Positions 1 through 7,050 of a stretch of 15,471 nucleotides of DNA are shown piece by piece. The DNA is taken from the NCBI GenBank assembly GCA_021604585.1, contig BQJG01000074.1, forward strand, positions 1-15,471. Direction: 5' to 3'. The stretch comes from Hyphococcus sp. Its GTDB lineage: Bacteria; Pseudomonadota; Alphaproteobacteria; Caulobacterales; Parvularculaceae. The position numbers were made by a program, and so were the translations under genes. Under the pieces are notes generated by a model. That model was not told where the DNA came from and ran no database searches. It saw only the letters and a program-made list of their open reading frames with translations. How positions within the stretch are numbered: position 1 is the first letter of the stretch; each line of letters opens with the position of its first letter.

Positions 1-86
1 ACTGACTGTTGAATATCCATATCGCGCATCCCTTTATGGCGTAAGGGAATGATTCTAATAGGGTTCGTTTTCCGTGCAAGGAGCTT

Positions 87-1172
87 TTAGCGCACAAGAG
101 TCAGGCGTTCTGCGGCCCTTGTAACCCCGGTATAGAGCCAGCGCGCGCCGTGATCTCGGAACATAAAGCTCTCGTCGAACAGGACGACATTGTCCCACTG
201 ACTGCCCTGCGCTTTATGCACGGTGAGAGCGTAACCATAGTCGAATTCGTCAGCGCCCTTGCGTTGCGGCCACGGAACGCTTTCCGGGCCGTCCGTAAAG
301 AACTGGCGCGGCACGGAGACGTTGACGGATTTGCCGCCTTCTTCAGGGCGCACGGAAAACCGGACACGCCCGCCGCGAGGGCTCATGCGCCGGTCGACGG
401 TCCATATCCCGCCATTGAGCAGGCCCTTTTTCTTGTTGTTCCGCAGGCAGACGAGTTTTTCACCAGCTTCGGGCGATGAATCCGTATGGTCGTGCAGTTC
501 GCGCAGGCGCTCATTATAGCGCTTTCGGGTTTTGTTGGCGCCGACCAGAATTTGGTCGGACTCCATAATTTCTTCGGTGGTGATGTCCTTGCGTGAGATG
601 ACGCGGCATTCGTCGGACTGTTCGTCGAACTCGCCGCCTTCACGGATCGCCATGGAAAGGCGAATGATTGGATTGTCGGCGGCCTGCCGGTGGATTTCCG
701 TCAGCATGAAATCCGGTTCGCCCTCGGTGAAAAAACCGCCGCCCTTGACCGGCGGCAATTGCGCCGGATCGCCGAGCACCAGAACGGGTTTGTTGAACGA
801 CAAAAGATCGCGGCCAAGCTCTTCGTCAACCATCGAGCATTCATCGACAATGATCAGATCGGCGTCGGCCGCCGGCGCGTCATAGCGGATGGTGAAGGAG
901 GGTTCGCCCTCATCATCGCCGGAGGAGGGGCGATAGATCAGCGAGTGGATTGTCGTCGCGCCGGCGCAGCCCTTTTGCCGCATCACATGCGCTGCCTTGC
1001 CGGTGAACGCCGCAAAAGCGATGTCGCCGCCAGCGTTCTCCGCAATGTGGCGCGCCAGCGTTGTCTTGCCTGCGCCCGCATAACCGAACAGGCGAAACAC
1101 CTGCGCGCCGCCAGCCTTGCGCCAGCGCTCAACCGCCATCAGCGCGTCGTCTTGTTGGGGGGACCAGTTCAT
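87..1172 (-). CDS. SF1B DNA helicase, Dda/RecD2-like (AAA_30 plus UvrD_C_2 type)
   Basis: Predicted ATP-dependent 5'-3' DNA helicase of 361 residues. Walker A is GYAGAGKTT (residues 30-38), motif Ia FTGKAA begins near 57, Walker B is IIVDE with D110 and E111, motif III is GDPAQLPP (134-141), and EIHRQ (159-163) supplies a motif IV arginine. The C-terminal half has the TVHKAQGSQ motif (317-325) and YTGVTRA (347-353), as in UvrD_C_2 domains. All core SF1 motifs are present, so it should be active. It is much shorter than RecD or RecD2 and lacks their N-terminal extension; its size is closer to phage T4 Dda-like stand-alone helicases. The ATG start lies just before the helicase core, and the Shine-Dalgarno upstream is weak. 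It is a single gene on minus with its own upstream region facing the plus-strand gene at 1303. Its exact role (repair, replication restart) cannot be read from the sequence. Confidence 0.9.
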   Translation of the reverse strand: MNWSPQQDDALMAVERWRKAGGAQVFRLFGYAGAGKTTLARHIAENAGGDIAFAAFTGKAAHVMRQKGCAGATTIHSLIYRPSSGDDEGEPSFTIRYDAPAADADLIIVDECSMVDEELGRDLLSFNKPVLVLGDPAQLPPVKGGGFFTEGEPDFMLTEIHRQAADNPIIRLSMAIREGGEFDEQSDECRVISRKDITTEEIMESDQILVGANKTRKRYNERLRELHDHTDSSPEAGEKLVCLRNNKKKGLLNGGIWTVDRRMSPRGGRVRFSVRPEEGGKSVNVSVPRQFFTDGPESVPWPQRKGADEFDYGYALTVHKAQGSQWDNVVLFDESFMFRDHGARWLYTGVTRAAERLTLVR

Positions 1173-1302
1173 CTTCTTGTGATCTCAGCCCCATAGAATC
1201 CGGGCGCAAGGTGAAGTATTGTCACTGATGCTTAGCCTTTCCATTGGCGGTGGCCCGCGGTGATGCGAGGGCGACATAACGAGAAATCAGGGGGAAAATC
1301 AA

Positions 1303-1728
1303 ATGGTGCATCTGTCCAGAATAGCCGCGATCAGCCTTGGCGCTCTAGCGGTGTCGACTGCGCAAGGCAATGCTGAATACGAACCCGACTACAACGCCAG
1401 CGACGCTTCGCAATTGATTGCCGAACACGGCTTCCGCGAAACCGGCAAGACGAAGCGGTGCATCACCTTCACGGACATGACGAGCTTGAAACAAATCGGT
1501 TATGGCGAGTTTCTTTTTACTGTGGGCGACAAGCACTACTTGAACCGGACTCAAAGCGCGTGTTCGTACCGCGAAGGTCAAGAGACTAGAATCGCAATCA
1601 AGCTCGAAAGCGGCTACGTCTGCCGCAATACGATCATGTATGTAACGCGCAGCATTGAACATGGCTGGCGTCGGGGGCGCTGCACGTTGAGCATGTTCCG
1701 CGAGCTTGAGCCGATCCCACAAGATTAG
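1303..1728 (+). CDS. Small secreted protein with four cysteines (DUF6491-like, tentative)
   Basis: Protein of 141 residues with no confident functional family. Residues 1-24 look like a Sec signal peptide, with a likely cut after GNA (24) or STA (20). The mature part has exactly four cysteines (C53, C87, C107, C127), which could form two disulfides in the periplasm. The layout (Cys-Ile near the start, a G-x-K-H-Y-L-N stretch at 76-81, later cysteines, and a C-T-L-x-M-F ending) reminds me of the DUF6491 group of small alphaproteobacterial and gammaproteobacterial secreted proteins. That is from memory and not checked. The ATG is preceded by a strong purine-rich ribosome binding site (AGGGGGA, about 1289-1295). 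It converges with the exonuclease III gene, with only 14 bp between the stop codons. Confidence 0.75.
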   Translation: MVHLSRIAAISLGALAVSTAQGNAEYEPDYNASDASQLIAEHGFRETGKTKRCITFTDMTSLKQIGYGEFLFTVGDKHYLNRTQSACSYREGQETRIAIKLESGYVCRNTIMYVTRSIEHGWRRGRCTLSMFRELEPIPQD

Positions 1729-1742
1729 GTGCGGCTTTAAGA

Positions 1743-2549
1743 TCAGATCAACTCCACCCACACCGGCACATGGTCTGACGGTTTTACGCCGCTGCCGGCT
1801 GAACCGCCGCTCGGGCTGCGTTCGGTGCGATCGACGCCGGCGGTTTTGAATCGGTCGGCGGCTTGCGGTGAGAGCAACAAATGATCGATGCGGATGCCGT
1901 TGTCTTTCTCCCAGGCGCCGCGCTGATAATCCCAGAATGTATAACGCACGCCATGAGGGTCGGCTTGCCGCAATCCATCGGTCAGACCAAGATTTAAAAT
2001 CTCGCGGAATGCTGCACGGGTTTCCGGCCGGTATAAGGCATCGCCTTCCCATGCTTTCGGATCGTGCACATCTTCTGTCTGGGGGATGACGTTGTAATCG
2101 CCCGCAAGGACAAAAGCCTCTTCGTCTAACAACAGCGCCTGCGCGCGTGTTTTCAGGCGCTTCATCCAGCCAATCTTGTAATCATATTTCGGGCCGGGCG
2201 CCGGATTGCCGTTCGGCAGATAAATACCGCCAACGCGCACCGGTGCGGCGTCCTTTGGCATCACCAGCGCTTCGATGTAGCGCGATTGATCGTCCTCATC
2301 ATCGCCCGGCAGGCCTCGCATGACATCATCAACCGGATATTTTGAGAGGAGCGCCACGCCGTTATAGGTCTTCTGGCCGTGCACTTCGACATTATAGCCG
2401 CGATCTTCAAACTCCAGCGCCGGGAATTTTTCGTCGATGCATTTGATTTCCTGCAGCACGGCGACATCTGGCCTGGCCTTGTCGAACCAGTCGAGAATGC
2501 GGGGCAGGCGTGCGTTGATTGAATTGACGTTGAAGGACGCTATTTTCAT
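1743..2549 (-). CDS. xthA: Exodeoxyribonuclease III (AP endonuclease, ExoIII/EEP family)
   Basis: Mg-dependent 3'-5' exonuclease and AP endonuclease of base excision repair. The 268 residues match the usual family length and carry the full active site: N7 (SFNVNS), E34 (LQEIK), Y110 (GIYLPNG), D151 and N153 (AGDYNV), D222 (RIDHLLLS), and the D259-H260 pair in KPSDHVPVW. An oddity is a Gly/Ser-rich stretch (about 245-255) just before KPSDH, where family members such as E. coli XthA have a short link ending in EKPSDH. It is last in a minus-strand operon: its ATG overlaps the SRPBCC stop codon as ATGA (2546-2549), which suggests translational coupling. It converges with the small secreted gene at 1303-1728. 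Confidence 0.95.
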   Translation of the reverse strand: MKIASFNVNSINARLPRILDWFDKARPDVAVLQEIKCIDEKFPALEFEDRGYNVEVHGQKTYNGVALLSKYPVDDVMRGLPGDDEDDQSRYIEALVMPKDAAPVRVGGIYLPNGNPAPGPKYDYKIGWMKRLKTRAQALLLDEEAFVLAGDYNVIPQTEDVHDPKAWEGDALYRPETRAAFREILNLGLTDGLRQADPHGVRYTFWDYQRGAWEKDNGIRIDHLLLSPQAADRFKTAGVDRTERSPSGGSAGSGVKPSDHVPVWVELI

Positions 2550-3025
2550 GTGTGATCGGCTTCGGCTTTCTGTTTGACGCGCGCAAGCGCTGCTTTCAGA
2601 TAGCCGGGCCAGAACAATTTGACAACGAACCAGAGGATGGGTTCGGCGGCGGCGCTGGTCGGCGTAAAGGCGTAGGTCCAGTCAATTTTTGTTTTGGTTT
2701 GGCCCGCTTGCGTGAAATGCCAATCGGCGCGCGCATGTTTGACCAGCGGCGCAAAAGGGCCTGTGAATTCTGTAAGCATGTAGGCGAAAGTCTGGCCAGG
2801 CGTATAGGCGACAAGTTCTTCGCGTACGGATGAGTTATCTGACAGCGTGTGCCGGCGAACATCGCCGACAGCCGCCCAAGGCGCATCGTGACCCTGAACA
2901 TCGACAATGCCGGGCAGCGGGCCGCATTTTTGAATGAGCGCGCGTGCATCAAAGGTGGCGGCGACGTTGAACACATCGCTAGCAGCTGCATTGACAGATT
3001 CGCAGACAGAGATTTGAACGGGCAT
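2546..3025 (-). CDS. SRPBCC-superfamily protein (polyketide cyclase/dehydrase-like)
   Basis: Protein of 159 residues with the pattern of a START/Bet v1-like (SRPBCC) helix-grip fold, a hydrophobic-cavity domain that binds small lipophilic ligands. The opening strand (VQISVCESVNA), an early helix with A-x-D-V-F-N (15-20), a middle strand set (VGDVRRHTL, EELVAYTPGQTFAYML), the D-W-x-F strand near 101-104, and a long closing helix (about 128-155) agree with this. There is no signal peptide, so it is probably cytoplasmic. It is the middle gene of a minus-strand operon: it begins 5 bp after the nitroreductase stop and overlaps xthA by 4 bp. The substrate is unknown. The START-like fold is inferred from pattern and length, not from any catalytic residue. 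Confidence 0.8.
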   Translation of the reverse strand: MPVQISVCESVNAAASDVFNVAATFDARALIQKCGPLPGIVDVQGHDAPWAAVGDVRRHTLSDNSSVREELVAYTPGQTFAYMLTEFTGPFAPLVKHARADWHFTQAGQTKTKIDWTYAFTPTSAAAEPILWFVVKLFWPGYLKAALARVKQKAEADHT

Positions 3026-3030
3026 GAGAC

Positions 3031-3765
3031 CTATTCTGAGATAAAGGTCGCGAACGCATCGACGGACGCGCGCGACGAGCGCAGTTCATTCACTTTCGCC
3101 GAAGTGTCCGCATAGCCTAAAGCCATGCCGCAATAAAGCTGCTCATGCTCGCCAAGGCCCAGAAACGCCGAAACCGTCTTGGCGCGGGCCGCCCAAGCTT
3201 CCTGCATGCAGGTCGCAAGCCCTTTTTCCACAGCCGCAAGGGCGAGGCTTTGCATGAACATGCCGAGATGGGCCCATTGGCCTTTGTCAAATTGACGGTC
3301 CAGCGAAAAAAATAATCCAGCTGGTGCGCCGAAAAATTCGTAATTGCGCAAAAGCTGCTGAATGCGGGCCGGCTTGTCTTCGCGCGGAATGCCGAGTTTT
3401 TCATAGAGCGCTTCGCCAACTTCATAGCGCCGCGTGCGCCAAGGCTCACCAAGTTTCGGCGGATAAATGGCAAGTTCCGCCTCGTTTGCGAACGGATTTT
3501 CGCTGATCGCTTTTTTCACCGTCGCAACCAACCGGCCTTTCGCCCCGCCCGTAACGACATGGACGCGCCAGGGCTGGAGATTGCCGCCGGAAGGCGACCA
3601 TTTGGCCATATCCAGCACGTCGCGAATCTGGGCTTCGCTGACTTCCTTGTTCAGGAATTCTCGCGTTGAAATCCGGGTGGTGAGGGCTTCGGTTACATTC
3701 ATTTGCAATGCCGCCAATAGGTTGTTGAGCGTGAGGGGCTTGTCCGCACCGCCTGCTGTGCTCAT
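3031..3765 (-). CDS. Nitroreductase-family FMN-dependent oxidoreductase
   Basis: Flavoprotein of the NfsB/PnbA-like nitroreductase superfamily, 244 residues from the start chosen. FMN-binding signatures are R-I-S-T-R (31-35) and W-S-P-S-G-G-N-L-Q-P-W (56-66). Further family features are the Q-W-A-x-L-G-M-F-M-Q-S-L helix (163-174), E-K-G-L-x-T near 180-185 and C-G-M-A-L-G-Y (212-218). Such enzymes use NAD(P)H to reduce nitroaromatics, quinones or similar acceptors; the true substrate is not evident. It is first in the operon with the SRPBCC protein and xthA. The start is uncertain: the ATG at 3765 lies 3 bp from the divergent ATG at 3769, while an internal ATG ending at 3702 (MNVTEAL, 223 residues) fits the typical family N-terminus better. 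The same frame stays open to 4437, but that part is antisense to the next gene and is not credible protein. Confidence 0.9.
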   Translation of the reverse strand: MSTAGGADKPLTLNNLLAALQMNVTEALTTRISTREFLNKEVSEAQIRDVLDMAKWSPSGGNLQPWRVHVVTGGAKGRLVATVKKAISENPFANEAELAIYPPKLGEPWRTRRYEVGEALYEKLGIPREDKPARIQQLLRNYEFFGAPAGLFFSLDRQFDKGQWAHLGMFMQSLALAAVEKGLATCMQEAWAARAKTVSAFLGLGEHEQLYCGMALGYADTSAKVNELRSSRASVDAFATFISE

Positions 3766-3768
3766 GTT

Positions 3769-4479
3769 ATGCGTCCCGACTCTGAAACAGATCCGCTGAA
3801 GGAGCAACGAGCGAGAACAGTGACGCCGCAACTTAAAAACCGTCTGATGCTCGTCGCGACGCTCGCCATGCTGGGCGCAGCGGCGTTCATCATGGCGCGC
3901 AATGAAGAATTGATCTTCCGCGACAAGGGCGAGCTGACCGTGACGCGCGATGCAAACGATCCGGATACGCTCGTCTTCATCTGGCGCGACAAGGTTGAAG
4001 CGCCCATGGCGCGGCGTTTTGAGGAGGCGTGGCGCGAGTGGGGCAATAAAGGAAATCGCGTTATCATCGATCTGCATTCGCCCGGCGGCGATATCGCGGA
4101 AGGCGCCGAGGTCATTCGCGTCATTGAACGCATGAAGCGCACGCATATTGTCGATACGCGGGTGCGGAGCCGGCGCGCCTGTTATTCCATGTGCGTGCCA
4201 ATCTATCTGCATGGCGAAGAACGCTACGCCGCCGCCAATGCGCGCTTCATGTTTCACGAACCTTCGGCTTATGATTTTTATACGGGCGAACGGGTGAAAC
4301 AGCCCAAATTTGAGCGCGACATGCTGACTAAGCGCTATTTCAACATTTATTTTGTCAATTCCCCCATCACGCCAGCATGGCGCGACCAGCTTGCGCAGGA
4401 CTGGAAGGGCAGGGATCTGTTCTTTACCGCGCGGCAATTAGTGGAGCAAAACTCAAATATCGTGACGGTGCTGGAGTAA
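3769..4479 (+). CDS. Membrane-anchored ClpP/crotonase-fold protein, possible periplasmic serine peptidase (copy 1)
   Basis: Protein of 236 residues with one N-terminal transmembrane anchor (about 26-43) followed by a probably periplasmic ClpP-like domain. ClpP-style features in order are a strand ending D-L-H-S-P-G-G-D (101-108; compare N-S-P-G-G in ClpP), a helix with I-R-V-I-E-R-M, candidate nucleophile S140 in C-Y-S-M-C (138-142), candidate general base H163 in M-F-H-E-P, and candidate acid D216 in G-R-D-L-F-F-T-A, which lines up with the R-D-R-F-L-S segment of ClpP. The two cysteines flanking the serine are notable. It resembles the predicted periplasmic proteins of COG3904. A GTG at 3820 (18th codon) lies 15 nt after an AAGGAG (3799-3804) and may be the true start; the ATG at 3769 has no clear ribosome binding site. 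A paralogue follows 35 bp downstream. Peptidase activity is inferred. Confidence 0.78.
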   Translation: MRPDSETDPLKEQRARTVTPQLKNRLMLVATLAMLGAAAFIMARNEELIFRDKGELTVTRDANDPDTLVFIWRDKVEAPMARRFEEAWREWGNKGNRVIIDLHSPGGDIAEGAEVIRVIERMKRTHIVDTRVRSRRACYSMCVPIYLHGEERYAAANARFMFHEPSAYDFYTGERVKQPKFERDMLTKRYFNIYFVNSPITPAWRDQLAQDWKGRDLFFTARQLVEQNSNIVTVLE

Positions 4480-4514
4480 GCGGTTAACGTACAACTTCAG
4501 TAGTTGAGCCATAC

Positions 4515-5177
4515 ATGGATGGGCAATTTATGAAGATTTTGTGGGGCGCGGGCGCGATTTTCGCTGCGATGTTTTTAGGCGCAATTTACTACATGTATAG
4601 TGGCCAGCCCACGCGGGAAAGTCAGGCAACATTGCAAGTCAGGTCCGATCCATTGGATGCAGGCACGGTCATTTTCTCATGGACAGGGTCGGTTGATCCG
4701 CCGATGGCGCATCAGATCGGAAGTGAATTTGAAAAATGGAAGAATCAAACATCTCGAATCATCATTGAGCTGGATTCGCCGGGTGGATCTGAGATTGAGG
4801 GAGACCGGGTCATCGAACAAATCAACAGGATGAAAGAGACGCACAAAGTGTGGACCTATGTGGGCCCCGGGCGTGATTGCCTTTCAATGTGCGTGCCGAT
4901 TTACTTACAGGGGCGCACAAGGGTAGCGTCACCTTCGTCAAACTGGTTGTTCCACGACGCTAAGTCGGTGGACAAAATCACTGGAACTCAAGTCATCATG
5001 TACTCAAACGAACGTGGTCAAGCGAACGTAATGTTCTTCTATAAATACATAGACCGATCCGACATCAATCCGAAATGGCGGGACAGCCTAAAGCGAAATA
5101 TGGAGCTGGGCGATGTTTGGAAGACGGGGCAGGAACTCAAGGACGAGCGCTCTAATATTGTGACCATTCTGGAATAG
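4515..5177 (+). CDS. Membrane-anchored ClpP/crotonase-fold protein, possible periplasmic serine peptidase (copy 2)
   Basis: Paralogue of the preceding gene, 220 residues. An N-terminal transmembrane segment (about 8-28) precedes a ClpP-like domain with E-L-D-S-P-G-G-S (85-92), C-L-S-M-C (122-126, candidate nucleophile S124), W-L-F-H-D (candidate base H147) and L-G-D-V-W (candidate acid D200). It ends in S-N-I-V-T-I-L-E, almost the same as S-N-I-V-T-V-L-E in copy 1. Both share C-x-S-M-C-V-P-I-Y-L, W-R-D and the spacing of the whole domain. A second in-frame ATG at 4530 (MKILWGAG) could be the start, since it gives a compact lysine-plus-hydrophobic anchor. The 35 bp spacing suggests cotranscription with copy 1. 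Its codon use seems less GC-biased than copy 1 by eye. No substrate can be named; a scaffold or inactive role cannot be excluded. Confidence 0.76.
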   Translation: MDGQFMKILWGAGAIFAAMFLGAIYYMYSGQPTRESQATLQVRSDPLDAGTVIFSWTGSVDPPMAHQIGSEFEKWKNQTSRIIIELDSPGGSEIEGDRVIEQINRMKETHKVWTYVGPGRDCLSMCVPIYLQGRTRVASPSSNWLFHDAKSVDKITGTQVIMYSNERGQANVMFFYKYIDRSDINPKWRDSLKRNMELGDVWKTGQELKDERSNIVTILE

Positions 5178-5287
5178 CTCCTTACGCAAGTAAGCCGGAT
5201 GTGGCCGGGATTGCGAATTTTGGGAAAAGCGGCGGCATCGCGCATATTTGGTGCTACAGTCCGGGTTGGATTTTCACGGAGTTTCCC

Positions 5288-6184
5288 ATGAAGAAATTTT
5301 GCGCCGTCGCAATCATTGCAATACTGACAGCTAGCGGATCAGTATTCGCCCAGACGCAGGAAAGCGCCGACGCCAAATACACCGCACAGGACTGGCAGGG
5401 CGCCTCGAACGAATATCAAGTCCTGTTGGATACAGACGCCGACAACGCGCAGAACTGGTATAATCTCGCGCGATCGCTGCATCAGCTCGAAAAATATGCA
5501 GAAGCGGAAAGGGCCTACAAAAAAGCAATCGATGCGGGCTTCGCCACTCCGGCCTTTGCGCAATATCACATGGCGCGGCTTTACGCGGCGACCGGCAAGA
5601 AAAGCAAAGCGCTCGCGATGCTGGAAAAAGTGGCTGAGACTGGCGGCGTGCCGGGCGGGTACATTCAAGGCACGGCGGAATTTGCGCCGCTGGCCGAAGA
5701 AAAGCGATTTATTGCGGTTGTCGCCGCACTGACGCCATGCACTGCGCCGGAATATCGTCACTTCGATTTCTGGCTCGGCGAGTGGGATGTGACATCAGCA
5801 GGCGCGACGCAGCCGACAGCGTCGAGCAAGATTTCTTCACAACAGGCGGGCTGCGTCATTCTTGAAGAATATACAGCCGGCGGCTTCACCGGCATGAGCA
5901 TCAATTTTTATGACAACGTGACGGAACGCTGGCATCAGTCATGGATGTCGAATGCAGGGTCTGCCGTTTACCTTGAGGGCGGTCTCAATGATGCGGGCGA
6001 GATGGCGATGTCCGATGAAGGCATGACCAGTCATGAAGTGACCGGCAATATCGGTCGCACCACTTGGACTCCCAACGATGACGGCAGCGTCAGACAACAC
6101 TGGGAATCGTCAACCGATGGCGGCGAAACCTGGACGACCGTGTTTGACGGGATTTATACGCGGAAAGCAGCGGCGGAGGATTAA
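5288..6184 (+). CDS. Secreted TPR protein with C-terminal DUF1579-like beta domain
   Basis: Protein of 298 residues. The start at 5288 (MKKFCAV) is chosen over an upstream in-frame ATG at 5201 because GGAG lies 6 bp before it (5278-5281) and it opens a clean Sec signal peptide (1-21, cut after VFA). Residues about 24-118 hold two to three TPR units: N-W-Y-N-L-A-R-S-L-H and Y-A-E-A-E-R-A-Y-K-K-A-I are textbook TPR helices, followed by Q-Y-H-M-A-R-L-Y-A-A-T-G. From about 155 the motif H-F-D-F-W-L-G-E-W-D-V begins a beta-rich domain like those labelled DUF1579 or FABP/lipocalin-like, ending in S-S-T-D-G-G-E-T-W and F-D-G-I-Y. C151 and C189 may pair. It is probably periplasmic and monocistronic, and converges with a related minus-strand gene 15 bp away. 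Function unknown: the TPR part suggests protein contacts and the beta part a small-ligand barrel. Confidence 0.85.
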   Translation: MKKFCAVAIIAILTASGSVFAQTQESADAKYTAQDWQGASNEYQVLLDTDADNAQNWYNLARSLHQLEKYAEAERAYKKAIDAGFATPAFAQYHMARLYAATGKKSKALAMLEKVAETGGVPGGYIQGTAEFAPLAEEKRFIAVVAALTPCTAPEYRHFDFWLGEWDVTSAGATQPTASSKISSQQAGCVILEEYTAGGFTGMSINFYDNVTERWHQSWMSNAGSAVYLEGGLNDAGEMAMSDEGMTSHEVTGNIGRTTWTPNDDGSVRQHWESSTDGGETWTTVFDGIYTRKAAAED

Positions 6185-6199
6185 GCTCAGAATGCCGGC

Positions 6200-6958
6200 T
6201 CAACTAAGCGGCGAATTCCTAACTGATACGACGCCTTTTTTGAAAGACCAAGTCACGGTGCGCCATACCCACGCTCCATTCATTGGCGCGACCGACGCAA
6301 AGACAAAACCGGTTGGCGCGCCAGCCTTGTCTTGCTGGAACGCCCCCCAGGCATTGCCGTCGAGGAAGATCATCCCGTCTTCGCCGACAAGGGCGGGCGC
6401 AAATTCCGCAAACTGATCCGACCACTCGCTAGGCAGGGGCGGCGGCGTTGCCGGTGTCTTCAAGTATTCGATAACATTGAAAGGCGAGCGCCAGCTTTCG
6501 CCGTCATCATAGCTTCGGCTCATTTCAAAATGCTGGTCGCCGCCGCGTAGAAACTCCGTTGTCCATTTTTCTTTGAATACGCCGTCCGGATCGAATCCGT
6601 CCCCGGTCGCCACGAGGCGATTATCTTCCCAACGAAGCTGAATATCCGTGTGCCCGTGAACGCCGACCATTACCCAAAGCGTTCTTCCGCGGCTGCGATC
6701 ATCATTCCAGATAGTGATGCTTGCGCCGTGAAACACCACCGCGCCGTTCGGACCGAGACTTCTATATTCGGCGATTTCGCCGCGCCCATCATGAAAGCAA
6801 TAATGGGTTGAGCGATCGTGGCTAGACTGCGTGCTGGCGTCCGCACCGTAGCTGGTGCTCCACGCCTCCAGCACAGCGGGCTCGCAGGTGGTGCGATATG
6901 CCGGGACGGCTGCTTGTGCTTGCACAGCGAGCAGGGCGGCGAAAGCGATCATGCTCAT
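6200..6958 (-). CDS. Secreted protein of unknown function, beta-rich
   Basis: Protein of 252 residues with a short signal peptide (1-16 or 17, cut near QAQA). The mature part is rich in Trp, Gly and Asp with alternating strand patterns: I-T-I-W-N-D-D (81-87), L-W-V-M-V-G-V (94-100), D-I-Q-L-R-W-E-D-N-R-L-V-A-T-G-D (105-120), then S-R-S-Y-D-D-G-E-S-W (147-156) and N-V-I-E-Y (161-165). The last stretch matches in style S-S-T-D-G-G-E-T-W ... F-D-G-I-Y of the convergent TPR gene, so the two may share a DUF1579-like domain. A C-terminal tail (about 175-252) has no match I know. C25 and C54 may form a disulfide. The ATG is supported by AAGGGA, 6 bp upstream on the minus strand. No close family recognised. 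Confidence 0.75.
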   Translation of the reverse strand: MSMIAFAALLAVQAQAAVPAYRTTCEPAVLEAWSTSYGADASTQSSHDRSTHYCFHDGRGEIAEYRSLGPNGAVVFHGASITIWNDDRSRGRTLWVMVGVHGHTDIQLRWEDNRLVATGDGFDPDGVFKEKWTTEFLRGGDQHFEMSRSYDDGESWRSPFNVIEYLKTPATPPPLPSEWSDQFAEFAPALVGEDGMIFLDGNAWGAFQQDKAGAPTGFVFASVAPMNGAWVWRTVTWSFKKGVVSVRNSPLS

Positions 6959-7050
6959 ATCAGTTCCCTTTTGCAGAATGGGCCGGCATTTACCCTGTAT
7001 GAACAGTAGCGCAAACTTTAGCCTTCAACAAATTCTTGCCGACGTGACTG

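Noticed and set aside
29..48. TCCCTT...AAGGGA hairpin near the left edge as a terminator for the helicase gene
   Set aside because: The stem is only six bases with an eight-base loop, and no T-run follows on either strand.
690..1196. A 168-codon plus-strand open frame
   Set aside because: It lies fully antisense to the helicase gene, which has all SF1 motifs; its translation shows no domain.
1345..2052. A 235-codon minus-strand open frame
   Set aside because: It is out of frame across xthA and antisense to the small secreted gene, with Arg/His-rich composition typical of shadow frames in GC-rich DNA.
3031..4437. A 468-codon open frame on minus that extends the nitroreductase far upstream
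   Set aside because: The extra N-terminal part is antisense to the ClpP-like gene, has low-complexity His/Arg-rich composition and no recognised domain. The nitroreductase family starts near the residues I chose.
5181..5194. CTTAC-GCAA-GTAAG hairpin after the second ClpP-like gene
   Set aside because: The five-base stem is short and has no T-run, so it is not convincing as a terminator.
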